Shown: piece by piece, positions 26,525 through 35,614 of the stretch
How the letters are laid out: every line of letters starts with the position of its first letter
Position numbering within the stretch: position 1 is the first letter of the stretch
Assembly (NCBI RefSeq): GCF_001270265.1
Contig: NZ_LGAP01000001.1
Location: 62,001-126,000, forward strand
DNA: 64,000 nt
Direction: 5' to 3'
Source of the DNA: Ensifer adhaerens
GTDB lineage: Bacteria > Pseudomonadota > Alphaproteobacteria > Rhizobiales > Rhizobiaceae
Translations under genes and position numbers: made by a program
The notes under the pieces: model-generated
Told to the model about the DNA's origin: nothing
Seen by the model: the letters and a program-made list of their open reading frames with translations, nothing else
Databases searched by the model: none

Positions 26525-27366
26525 GCGCTTGCCTCGTCGGCGCTGGTGGGGAAGGCAAGCCCCGTCCATTCCGGCAGCGTCAGCGTCACGGGCACGTCGC
26601 CTGCAAGAAGGTCGACGCCGTTAGCCATCGCTTCCCCGGCCTTGTCGATGCGCACGATCGCCAATGCCGATGCGTCACGCACCGTGCCGAGCGTGCCGAT
26701 CGGCTTGCCGTCTGCCGTTATCGCCGTGCCGCTCGGCGGGAGTGCTGATGCGCCGGCAACGATCACCACGCGGCGGCGCGGCGCGCCGCGATGCTGCATG
26801 CGCGAGACGACCTCCTGGCCGACATAGCAGCCCTTGCGGAAGGAGAGCGCGTCGTTCTTGTCCATCAGCACATCGTGCGGGAAGGCGTCCTGCAGCGCGT
26901 AGTCGAGACCGGAAACAGCAATGCCGGAAACGATCCGGAGTCGCTCGAGGTCGGCCGCGTCAGCCGCGTCCGTCTCGGTCTCATCATAGGAACGGAACAC
27001 CGCAGCACCGGCCTTCTCGAAGCGGTGATCACGATAACCCGCTGCCTGCGGCTCGTCGAAGGCGATGATGGTGGGCGTCGACGTGTCGAGCGACAGGACC
27101 ACCGCAGAACGCAGCTTGTACATGGTCAGACGCTTCAAGAGGGCCTCGGCCTGGTCGGCAGCGGTTTCCAGCCTGAAGCCGTCGCCGTCGCGGGAAATCA
27201 TGAAGTCGAACAGGATCTTGCCCTGCGGCGTCAGCAGCGCGCCGGGCCTTGCCTCATCGGGTGCGAGGGCATCGAGGTCGGTGGTGATCAACCCTTGGAG
27301 AAGATCTTCCGCATCCTTGCCGGAAACGGAGACGATCGCGCGGTCGTCGAGGCGAACTCTGGGCAT
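26521..27366 (-). CDS. ygfZ: YgfZ/CAF17 folate-binding Fe-S cluster repair protein
   Basis: 281-residue tetrahydrofolate-binding protein of the GcvT-like family that assists iron-sulfur enzymes, especially the radical-SAM enzyme MiaB. The defining motif KGCYVGQEVVSRMQHRG is at about residues 179-195. The N-terminal GcvT-like domain begins VSVSGKDAEDLLQGLITTD. The ATG at 27366, with AGGA nine bases upstream, is preferred to one six codons earlier. It heads the four-gene series ygfZ, HD hydrolase, phosphatase, nadQ. NadA is itself a 4Fe-4S enzyme, giving a possible functional link across the two divergent NAD loci. Confidence 0.92.
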   Translation of the reverse strand: MPRVRLDDRAIVSVSGKDAEDLLQGLITTDLDALAPDEARPGALLTPQGKILFDFMISRDGDGFRLETAADQAEALLKRLTMYKLRSAVVLSLDTSTPTIIAFDEPQAAGYRDHRFEKAGAAVFRSYDETETDAADAADLERLRIVSGIAVSGLDYALQDAFPHDVLMDKNDALSFRKGCYVGQEVVSRMQHRGAPRRRVVIVAGASALPPSGTAITADGKPIGTLGTVRDASALAIVRIDKAGEAMANGVDLLAGDVPVTLTLPEWTGLAFPTSADEASA

Positions 27367-27375
27367 GGCTCGAAT

Positions 27376-27417
27376 CCTGTTCACATTGCCGAACAGGTAG
27401 GATGTTCAGGGATGAAC
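27376..27417. promoter_or_regulatory. Two adjacent GTTC/GAAC dyads before ygfZ
   Basis: CCTGTTC and GAACAGG form a 7-bp dyad with an 8-nt centre at 27376-27397. A second dyad, GTTC-AGGGAT-GAAC, follows at 27404-27417. Both are within 51 bases upstream of the ygfZ start, so they lie in the promoter or 5' leader of the ygfZ-nadQ operon. Confidence 0.45.
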
Positions 27418-27438
27418 GGCAAGCGTATCGCCGGCGTT

Positions 27439-27710
27439 TAGAGCGCTTCATCTTTAAACGGAAGCGATTCTGTTGGCTCAAAACGGCCGTTCCACACGAA
27501 GGATGGCGCAGAGCGATGCGGATCCATCGGGCAAGCCATCCGACACAGTGGGCGGCCGTTTTCAGCCAACCCGAAGGGCCGGATGAATTTCGGCCATTGC
27601 CGGCGGCGGCCGTCTCGACCGCAGCTTCTGCTGCGCTCTTCGCCAGCCGCCTTGGTCCTGGCCGAAATTCCTTCCGGCAGAATGCTTCTGTTTAAAGATG
27701 AAGCGCTCTA
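27439..27710. repeat. 272-bp nested palindromic element (MITE-like)
   Basis: Terminal inverted repeats of about 33 bp: the left end starts TAGAGCGCTTCATCTTTAAA at 27439, and the right end ends with its complement at 27710, with one substitution and one single-base gap. Inside are further arms: TTGGCTCAAAACGGCCG (27473-27489) against CGGCCGTTTTCAGCCAA (27553-27569), one mismatch, and AATTTCGGCC against GGCCGAAATT nearer the right end. There is no transposase frame. The last three bases supply the TAG stop of the gene on the minus strand. Confidence 0.8.
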
Positions 27711-28478
27711 GTCGCCGGCGATGAAAAATTTCCACTTCCCGTCGGGCATGATGCCGACGCGATAGAAGTTGTAGCTGCCGAATTCTTCCATGTCGGCAAA
27801 ATCGCCCGCCGTCACCAGTCGGAAGAGGTCCACTTTTTCGGGGGCGGTCAGCGAGGACAGCGGTTTTTCGGCGAAATAGGGCCAGACATAGGCTTCCTGC
27901 GGCGTACCCTTGTCGACCTGCACGAAGCCGGTCGAAAGCACGTCGAGCAGGATCGCCAGGATCTCGACGCCGTCCTGGTCACCCGACAGGCTTTTCAGGA
28001 CTGCGATCGGGTCTTCGTCGGCGCTGACACCGGTGACTTGGGTCTGTGTCGGGCCCTTGCCGAGAAGCGGCCGCAGCCGCTCGATGTCGCCGGAGGCGGC
28101 CGCCTCGACGATCAACTCGCGCATGCGCGCCACGGGAGCCGGTATCTTGGAAACGTCGCTCAGCACTTCGATGGGGTCGACCGTCTTCGGCTCCTCGGCG
28201 GCCGGATCGTCCTTCTTCACGGTCGCCGACTTGTTGATCAGCGGGTCCGGCATCGGGATTTCGAGCGGGATCTTTTCTTCCTGATCCGGTTCGTCATCCA
28301 CAGGCTCGGCAGACGGAGGGGGGGCGTTCTGGTCGCTCGCGACTGCATTGGGCGCCTCTTGCAATTCGCTGAGCGCAAATGCGGGCGACGTCATAACCGG
28401 AACGCTCAGCGCGACACCGGCCAGAAGCAGCGTAACAAGGCGAACCGGAGAGGTCCGGTTTGCATGGTTCCGGCTCAT
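27708..28478 (-). CDS. Secreted protein of unknown function, stop codon inside a repeat
   Basis: 256-residue unrecognised exported protein. The signal peptide is clear (RLVTLLLAGVALSVPVMTSPAFA, cleavage near residue 37), followed by an acidic, Pro-rich linker (about 40-100) and a folded C-terminal part ending NFYRVGIMPDGKWKFFIAGD. It resembles a conserved Rhizobiales periplasmic family that I cannot name. Its TAG stop lies in the terminal repeat of the palindromic element, so the element may have replaced the original C-terminal end. AGGA lies nine bases before the ATG at 28478. It starts 16 bases after the small gene upstream, probably in one operon. Confidence 0.78.
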   Translation of the reverse strand: MSRNHANRTSPVRLVTLLLAGVALSVPVMTSPAFALSELQEAPNAVASDQNAPPPSAEPVDDEPDQEEKIPLEIPMPDPLINKSATVKKDDPAAEEPKTVDPIEVLSDVSKIPAPVARMRELIVEAAASGDIERLRPLLGKGPTQTQVTGVSADEDPIAVLKSLSGDQDGVEILAILLDVLSTGFVQVDKGTPQEAYVWPYFAEKPLSSLTAPEKVDLFRLVTAGDFADMEEFGSYNFYRVGIMPDGKWKFFIAGD

Positions 28479-28494
28479 AAGGGCAGTCCTGATA

Positions 28495-28764
28495 TCACTG
28501 AAGCGAGCGTTGGGGCGAAAATTCACCGGCGAGCATGCGCTCGCGAAGCGAATTGAGCATCGCTTCCGCACCGTCTTCACCATGAAGCCGAACGGTTTCC
28601 CGCATGGCTAGAGCGATGGCCGCATCGGCGATGATTTCTGGCTCGATGCCATCAGCCATGCCATCCGCCCAGGCCTCGTTCTGGTGTTCCAGCGCTGCCT
28701 GCATTTTCTCGTGGACGATCATGTCATCGATGTCGGTCAGGCTTGGTTCCATCATTCGTTCCAT
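28495..28764 (-). CDS. Small conserved acidic protein of unknown function
   Basis: 89-residue soluble protein that I do not recognise. It is rich in Glu, Met and Ala and predicted mainly helical (HEKMQAALEHQNEAWADGMA, then AIALAMRETVRLHGEDGAEA). It has no signal peptide. The ATG at 28764 follows GGAAG, and alternatives at 28755 and 28752 are possible. It precedes the secreted-protein gene by 16 bases on the same strand, which suggests joint expression, although one product is cytosolic and the other exported. Confidence 0.65.
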   Translation of the reverse strand: MERMMEPSLTDIDDMIVHEKMQAALEHQNEAWADGMADGIEPEIIADAAIALAMRETVRLHGEDGAEAMLNSLRERMLAGEFSPQRSLQ

Positions 28765-28923
28765 GCGACTTCCATTGCTGCAAGTGGCTCACTTTAACGT
28801 CGCCCGGCTGAACCTCAACTGAACGACTGTGACTCGGTTGGCACTTCTTACCACTCTCTTAACGAACTTAGCAGCCTTTTCCCGAAACGACACGGGGTCG
28901 TGAGAAAAGAGGTTAATTTATTG

Positions 28924-29382
28924 CTAATTTCCAAAGCGGGCGACGATTTCTGACGCAAGTGTTGCTCCTTCGGCACGATATCTTTGCTCGGCAACGATCG
29001 CCGGCTGCGTACATGTCGTGTAGACGGAGGCGAAGGTGCGATACCCCCGGTTGAAGGCAGCGGTCATCCGCTCGCGCCTTTTTTCCTCGTTGGCGGTTTC
29101 CTTGTCGATCAGTTCCTGCATCGAGCGCCGCCAGACATCCTCGGGCTCCTTGACGCAGAGATTGCGCAGATAGTGGACGGAGCCGAGAACCTCGGCGAGG
29201 CGAATCAGTCGCTGGTCGTAGGGCGTCGGTTTTTCCTCGACGACGACAGGGGCGGGCGCTTGCGCCTGCGTCTTGTCCTGCGGCGGTGCGGCCGTCTTCT
29301 GCGCCACAGCGGTGGTCGCCGCGGTGGCGAGCAGTAGGGTCGTCACGATCAGGCGGGTGATGGTCGGGCCGAATGTCATCAT
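28924..29382 (-). CDS. TIGR02301-like periplasmic protein
   Basis: 152-residue exported protein. The signal peptide (ITRLIVTTLLLATAATTAVA, cleavage near residue 27) is followed by a Gln/Pro-rich linker and a helical domain. Its pattern, SVHYLRNLCVKEPEDVWRRS then FNRGYRTFASVYTTCT, matches what I recall of the uncharacterised alphaproteobacterial family TIGR02301, including the two conserved cysteines. The start overlaps the Nudix stop (ATG ATG across TGA), so the two genes are translationally coupled. Function unknown. Confidence 0.8.
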   Translation of the reverse strand: MMTFGPTITRLIVTTLLLATAATTAVAQKTAAPPQDKTQAQAPAPVVVEEKPTPYDQRLIRLAEVLGSVHYLRNLCVKEPEDVWRRSMQELIDKETANEEKRRERMTAAFNRGYRTFASVYTTCTQPAIVAEQRYRAEGATLASEIVARFGN

Positions 29383-29846
29383 CCCATCAAGTCCGAATCA
29401 GCGGCTGTTTCAAGGCGTCCGCCCGTCTTTGCGTTTGCTGCAGCCTGAGCTGCCAGTTTTTCCACGCATTCGCGAACGCTGTCGGGAATGGGAAGCGCAA
29501 AGATCTCGTCAGGGGTGAACCAGCCGAGGCCGGCCGCATCGTCGCTGGCAACGGCGACAGCCGTCGCGTCCGCCTGCGCGCGGAATACGGAGAGGAAGAA
29601 ATGCCGTCCTTCCGATTCCTTGCCTGGCAGATCGTAGGTTTCGAACAGCACGGGGCTACGGGCGCGAATGCCGGTCTCTTCCTGCAATTCGCGCAAGGCC
29701 GTCTGCTCCGGCGTTTCTCCCGGTTCGGCCCGGCCGCCCGGAAAGGCGTACATATCGGCGGACGGCGGATTGGCGCGTCGCACCAGGAGGTAACGGCCAT
29801 CGCGTTCGAGAATGACGGAGGAGGCGAGTTCGGGCTGTTTCGGCAT
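29379..29846 (-). CDS. Nudix hydrolase
   Basis: 155-residue pyrophosphohydrolase with a complete Nudix box fitting GX5EX7REUXEEXGU (GG, then RAEPGE, then RELQEETGI) at about residues 37-60. The N-terminal strand is SSVILERDGRYLLVRR, and the ending ADSDLMG runs into the next gene. It is similar to the ADP-ribose/NADH-type or 8-oxo-dGTP-type small Nudix enzymes; the sequence does not decide the substrate. It is divergent from the SRAP gene, with 61 bases between starts. Confidence 0.87.
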   Translation of the reverse strand: MPKQPELASSVILERDGRYLLVRRANPPSADMYAFPGGRAEPGETPEQTALRELQEETGIRARSPVLFETYDLPGKESEGRHFFLSVFRAQADATAVAVASDDAAGLGWFTPDEIFALPIPDSVRECVEKLAAQAAANAKTGGRLETAADSDLMG

Positions 29847-29907
29847 GATGGAATCAATTTCGATCGCTATCGTTGACCCATCCTACGTGAAGTGCCACAT
29901 CCGTGTC

Positions 29908-30687
29908 ATGTGCGGACGTTTTGCGCTGACGGCGACCCCAGAAGAATTGATGGAACTGTTCGGCCTGCTGGAAAGCGATGACTTTCCGGCGCGCTTCAAT
30001 ATTGCGCCGACGCAGCCGATCATCGTCGTCGTGGCTGCAGATGGCGGCGGGCCGGGCAGCAACCTGCCGGAGCGCAGGGCCCTTCTCGTTCGTTGGGGTT
30101 TCACGCCCGGCTGGGTCAAGGACCCCAGGGATTTTCCGCTGTTGACCAATGCCCGCGCCGAGACGGCGATCGAAAAGGCATCGTTTCGCGCCGCGATGCG
30201 CCACCGTCGCGTTCTGGTCCCGGCATCCGGCTTCTATGAATGGCATCGCCCCGCAAAGGGCAGCGGCGAGGCCTCGCAGGCCTATTGGATCCGTCCGCGA
30301 AAGGGCGGCATCGTCGCCTTTGCCGGCCTGATGGAGACATGGTCTTCCGCCGACGGCTCAGAAGTCGACACCGCCGCAGTCCTCACGACTAGCGCCAATC
30401 CGGTGATCGCGCCCATTCACGATCGCATGCCGATCGTGATCCAGCCGGAAGATTGTGCGCGCTGGCTGGACTGCAAGACGCAGGAGCCGCGCGACGTCCT
30501 CGATCTGATGGTGCCGACGTCGGAGGATTATTTCGAAGCGATCCCCGTATCCGACAGGGTCAACAAGGTCGCCAATGCGGGGCCAGATATTCAGGAGCCG
30601 GTCGTCCCACAGATGGCGCCGAAAGCACCCGCAAAGGACGTCAAGAACGGGGACAAGCCCGACGACGGGCAGATGTCCCTGTTCTGA
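29908..30687 (+). CDS. SRAP (HMCES/YedK) abasic-site DNA-protein crosslink protein
   Basis: 259-residue protein of the SOS-response-associated peptidase family, whose members form a covalent link through Cys2 to abasic sites in single-stranded DNA. Seen here are Cys2 after the initiator Met (MCGRFALTATPEEL), the FNIAPTQ loop, NARAETAIEKASFR, the GFYEWH motif with the catalytic Glu near residue 110, and HDRMPIV with the conserved His. The ATG at 29908 is required to expose Cys2; the longer frame from 29812 is rejected. The C-terminal tail is Lys/Pro-rich. Confidence 0.93.
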   Translation: MCGRFALTATPEELMELFGLLESDDFPARFNIAPTQPIIVVVAADGGGPGSNLPERRALLVRWGFTPGWVKDPRDFPLLTNARAETAIEKASFRAAMRHRRVLVPASGFYEWHRPAKGSGEASQAYWIRPRKGGIVAFAGLMETWSSADGSEVDTAAVLTTSANPVIAPIHDRMPIVIQPEDCARWLDCKTQEPRDVLDLMVPTSEDYFEAIPVSDRVNKVANAGPDIQEPVVPQMAPKAPAKDVKNGDKPDDGQMSLF

Positions 30688-30700
30688 TCCGCGGATAGGT

Positions 30701-30913
30701 TTATGCCGGCTGTTTCTTCAGCTTGCCGGCGGGCTTTGCCTTCACCTGCAGGGCAGCGGCCAGCACGGCCTTAAGGCCGAGCGGACGATACTGCTGAACC
30801 AGATCGGCGGATGTCTTGGCGATGTCGGTGGTCTTGGCGGCCTTCACTTGCATGCACTCCTTGATGCTTTCCCTGGACCGGAAACTCCTCGTTGTCGCTT
30901 GCGTATACGACAA
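30701..30913 (-). CDS. Small basic protein of unknown function, probable TTG start
   Basis: 70 residues from a TTG that has GGAGGAG about five bases upstream. An internal ATG at 30853, with AAGGAG only three bases before it, would give 50 residues. The C-terminal part (TADLVQQYRPLGLKAVLAAA region, then a Lys-rich tail KAKPAGKLKKQPA) looks like a short amphipathic helix plus basic tail, as in several small conserved rhizobial proteins. It converges with the SRAP gene. The existence of the gene is moderately supported; function is unknown. Confidence 0.5.
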   Translation of the reverse strand: MSYTQATTRSFRSRESIKECMQVKAAKTTDIAKTSADLVQQYRPLGLKAVLAAALQVKAKPAGKLKKQPA

Positions 30914-31265
30914 CGACGCTCCTCCTCATTTTCTCCGGAGACAGGAACCGTGGTGTAGGGCCAAGCTGCACCGCGAATCTCTTTCCCGCGTGGCGATCCC
31001 AGATAAGCCAAATCATGACAAATCCATGACCATGCCTCAGCTTTGATAGTCGGCTGTGTTTGCATACGGCTGACCACTTGACCGACGCCATGCGAAGCGC
31101 GATAAGTGAGCCCATGAAAACGGTTACCTGCATTATCTGCCGGAAGATTATTCGCTAGCGCTTCGCTGGCCTGGCCGTTTTCGTCTCCCGAAATCCAAGA
31201 TGACAAACGCGCGGGCCTCCCGGGCGCCGTATTTCTGACGGTCGCATGCGTATTGGAGATTTGGA
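30914..31265. other. 352-bp gap before cysS, no gene recognised
   Basis: I see no reading frame with a credible start, no tRNA shape and no T-box-like leader ahead of cysS. The cysS promoter presumably lies in the last 150 bases, but no strong -35/-10 pair stands out. Overlapping short frames on both strands lack ribosome sites and protein-like composition. Confidence 0.4.
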
Positions 31266-32657
31266 ATGGGCGGAGTGCCGACACTTAAGCTGTACAACAC
31301 GCTGACACGGGAGAAGGTCGATTTTCGGCCGATCGATCCTGACAATGTCCGCGTGTATGTCTGCGGCCCGACCGTCTACGACTATGCCCATATCGGCAAC
31401 GCCCGTCCGGTCATCGTCTTCGATATTCTTTTCCGACTGCTGCGCCATGTCTATGGCGCGCCGAAGGTGACCTATGTGCGCAACATCACCGACGTCGACG
31501 ACAAGATCAACGCGCGCGCTTTGCGCGATTATCCCGGCCTGCCGCTGAACGAGGCGATCCGGCATGTGACCGAGAAGACCGAGACGCAGTTTCTCGAAGA
31601 CGCCAAGTCGCTCGGCTGCCTCGATCCTGACGTGCAGCCGCGCGCGACCGACAATATTCCGCAGATGATCGACATCATCGACAAGCTGATCGCCAAGGGC
31701 CATGCCTACAAGGCCGGTGGCGAGGTGCTGTTCGATACCAAATCGATGCCGGACTACGGGCAGCTTTCCAAACGCAATCTCGACGAGCAGCAGGCCGGTG
31801 CCCGAGTCGCCGTCGAGGTGCACAAGAAGCACCCGGGCGATTTCGTGCTGTGGAAACTCTCGGCCGATCACGAGCCGGGCTGGGAGAGCCCATGGGGCAG
31901 GGGCCGCCCGGGCTGGCACATCGAGTGCTCTGCCATGAGCGGGCGTTATCTCGGCGAGGTCTTCGATATCCACGGCGGCGGGCTCGACCTCATCTTCCCG
32001 CACCACGAGAACGAGATTGCCCAGTCGCGTTGCGCCCACGGCACCGATGTGATGGCGAATGTCTGGATGCACAACGGCTTCCTGCAGGTCGAAGGCCGCA
32101 AGATGTCGAAGTCCGAAGGCAACTTCGTCACCATCTACGAACTGCTGCACACCGAAAAGTTCGGCGGCCGCAAATGGCCGGGCGACGTGCTACGCCTTGC
32201 CATGTTGATGACACACTACCGCGAGCCGATCGATTTCTCGATCAAGCGGCTGGAAGAGGCCGAGCACCTGCTGTCCAAATGGCCGGTGCCGGGCGACGCC
32301 AAGGGCGAGGTCGATCCGGCGATCGTCACAGCGTTGTCCGACGATTTGAACACGGTGGCGGCGGTTCAGGCGCTGCATGCGCTGGCGCAGAAGGCGGCCG
32401 GCGATCCGAGCCTGCGGGGCAGCTTTGCCGCAAGCGCGTGGTTGCTCGGCATCGTGCCGCAGGCCGTCGAACTCGACGAGGCTGTCGTGCACGAAGTCGA
32501 TGGCCGCGTGCGGGTACGTCTCGAATTGCTCAAAGCCAAGGATTTCGCTGCGGCCGACAGGATCCGCGAAGATCTGCTGGCCCAAGGCATCCAGCTCAAG
32601 GACGGCAAGGACCCGGCGACCGGCGAACGCGTGACGACCTGGGAAGTGAAGCGGTGA
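31266..32657 (+). CDS. cysS: Cysteinyl-tRNA synthetase
   Basis: Class I aminoacyl-tRNA synthetase of 463 residues that charges tRNA-Cys. The HIGH signature appears as HIGN at residues 42-45, following the zinc-ligand Cys in [11 protein letters not shown]. The other zinc ligands are in [13 protein letters not shown] and [10 protein letters not shown], and the KMSKS loop is intact (about 279-283). The C-terminal DALR-like and anticodon region is present and the length is normal. GGAGATTTGGA precedes the ATG. Confidence 0.97.
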   Translation: MGGVPTLKLYNTLTREKVDFRPIDPDNVRVYVCGPTVYDYAHIGNARPVIVFDILFRLLRHVYGAPKVTYVRNITDVDDKINARALRDYPGLPLNEAIRHVTEKTETQFLEDAKSLGCLDPDVQPRATDNIPQMIDIIDKLIAKGHAYKAGGEVLFDTKSMPDYGQLSKRNLDEQQAGARVAVEVHKKHPGDFVLWKLSADHEPGWESPWGRGRPGWHIECSAMSGRYLGEVFDIHGGGLDLIFPHHENEIAQSRCAHGTDVMANVWMHNGFLQVEGRKMSKSEGNFVTIYELLHTEKFGGRKWPGDVLRLAMLMTHYREPIDFSIKRLEEAEHLLSKWPVPGDAKGEVDPAIVTALSDDLNTVAAVQALHALAQKAAGDPSLRGSFAASAWLLGIVPQAVELDEAVVHEVDGRVRVRLELLKAKDFAAADRIREDLLAQGIQLKDGKDPATGERVTTWEVKR

Positions 32658-32771
32658 AGATTGCCTGCCGTGTCCCCCTATTGCCCTTGGAGACCGCTGG
32701 TCTGAGCGGCAGGGGACGGCGGTCGCAGCTTGGCGGCATGAGGAGAGGCGCATGAAGGAGGAGTTCGTGCA

Positions 32772-33152
32772 ATGATCGATCATACGGGCATCTCGGTTGC
32801 GGACTTCGACAAGGCGAAGTCGTTCTACGACAAGGCATTCGCCCCGCTCGGAGCATCGCTCCTGATGATGGTGCCGGCGGAGCATACCGGCGGCGTCAAG
32901 GTCGGCGGCTACGGTCGTGAACGTCCGGTCTTCTGGCTGCACGAGGCCGTCGCAGGTCCGGGGCGGCATTATGCTTTCACCGCACGCAGCCGCAGCGAAG
33001 TCGACGCTTTCTACGAAGCGGCCCTGTCTGCCGGCGGACGCGACAATGGCAAGCCGGGGCTGCGGCCGCACTACCATCCGGATTATTATGCCGCCTTCGT
33101 CTTCGATCCCGACGGTAACAATATCGAGGCGGTCTGCCATGCCCCGGCGTGA
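32772..33152 (+). CDS. VOC superfamily (glyoxalase-like) protein
   Basis: 126-residue vicinal-oxygen-chelate protein: MIDHTGISVADFDKAKSFYD at the N-terminus with the first metal-position His, then GPGRHYAFTARSRSEVDAFY, and at the end YYAAFVFDPDGNNIEAVCH with the terminal Glu ligand position. AAGGAGGAG lies 8-12 bases before the ATG. It begins a run of closely spaced genes with the three GFA paralogs (12 bases to the first), suggesting a shared transcript. GFA and glyoxalase-like proteins are both often linked to small-molecule adducts, but no substrate is visible. Confidence 0.87.
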   Translation: MIDHTGISVADFDKAKSFYDKAFAPLGASLLMMVPAEHTGGVKVGGYGRERPVFWLHEAVAGPGRHYAFTARSRSEVDAFYEAALSAGGRDNGKPGLRPHYHPDYYAAFVFDPDGNNIEAVCHAPA

Positions 33153-33164
33153 GGAGATGTCGTG

Positions 33165-33652
33165 ATGAGCCTCGACAACAAGCCGTATCATACCGGCGGC
33201 TGCCAATGCGGTGCCGTGCGATTCCGCGTCGAGGGCGTTCTCGGTGACGCGTCGGTCTGCCATTGCCGCATGTGCCAGAAGGCGAGCGGAAACTTCTACC
33301 TGCCCCTGGTGTCGGTTCGGGGTGCGCATGTCACCTGGACGCGCGGCGAGCGCAAACGCTTCCAGTCATCCAATTTCGGCTGGCGTGGTTTTTGCGGCGA
33401 TTGCGGCACGCCGCTGACCTACGAGGCACCGGATGGCATGGCACTGGCAATCGCCGCCTTCGACGAACCGCACGGGATCGTGCCGACAATCCAATGGGGC
33501 ATCGAGGGCAAGTTGCCCTATGTCGACCAAGTGCCTGAGCTTCAGGGCGAGGAGACGATGGCCGATGCCGACGCCGTGTCCTTCCTTGCCGATCTCGTAT
33601 CCTATCAGCACCCCGACCACGACACTGAAACCTGGCCCCCGGAGGACAAGAA

Positions 33653-33656
<4 letters not shown>
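33165..33656 (+). CDS. GFA (glutathione-dependent formaldehyde-activating) family protein, paralog 1
   Basis: 163-residue zinc protein of the GFA/CENP-V fold. The zinc-ligand cysteines are [10 protein letters not shown] (about 12-21), CHCRMCQK (about 31-40) and GFCGDCGTPL (about 71-80), all intact. It starts at the ATG at 33165 behind GAGGAG, not the GTG one codon earlier. The stop overlaps the start of paralog 2 (ATGA). Although the family is named after an enzyme that adds formaldehyde to glutathione, most members have no proven activity. Confidence 0.88.
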
Positions 33657-35588
<1,932 letters not shown>

Positions 35589-35614
35589 CGACTGAGCATT
35601 ATTGGAAACGAGCC

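Noticed and set aside
27376-27417. LexA/SOS box before ygfZ
   Set aside because: Alphaproteobacterial LexA sites are direct GTTC repeats spaced by seven bases; here the half-sites are inverted with spacings of eight and six.
32753-32776. Seven-codon leader frame (MKEEFVQ) overlapping the VOC start
   Set aside because: It coincides with the AAGGAGGAG ribosome site; its stop overlapping the VOC ATG is more likely chance than a regulatory leader peptide.
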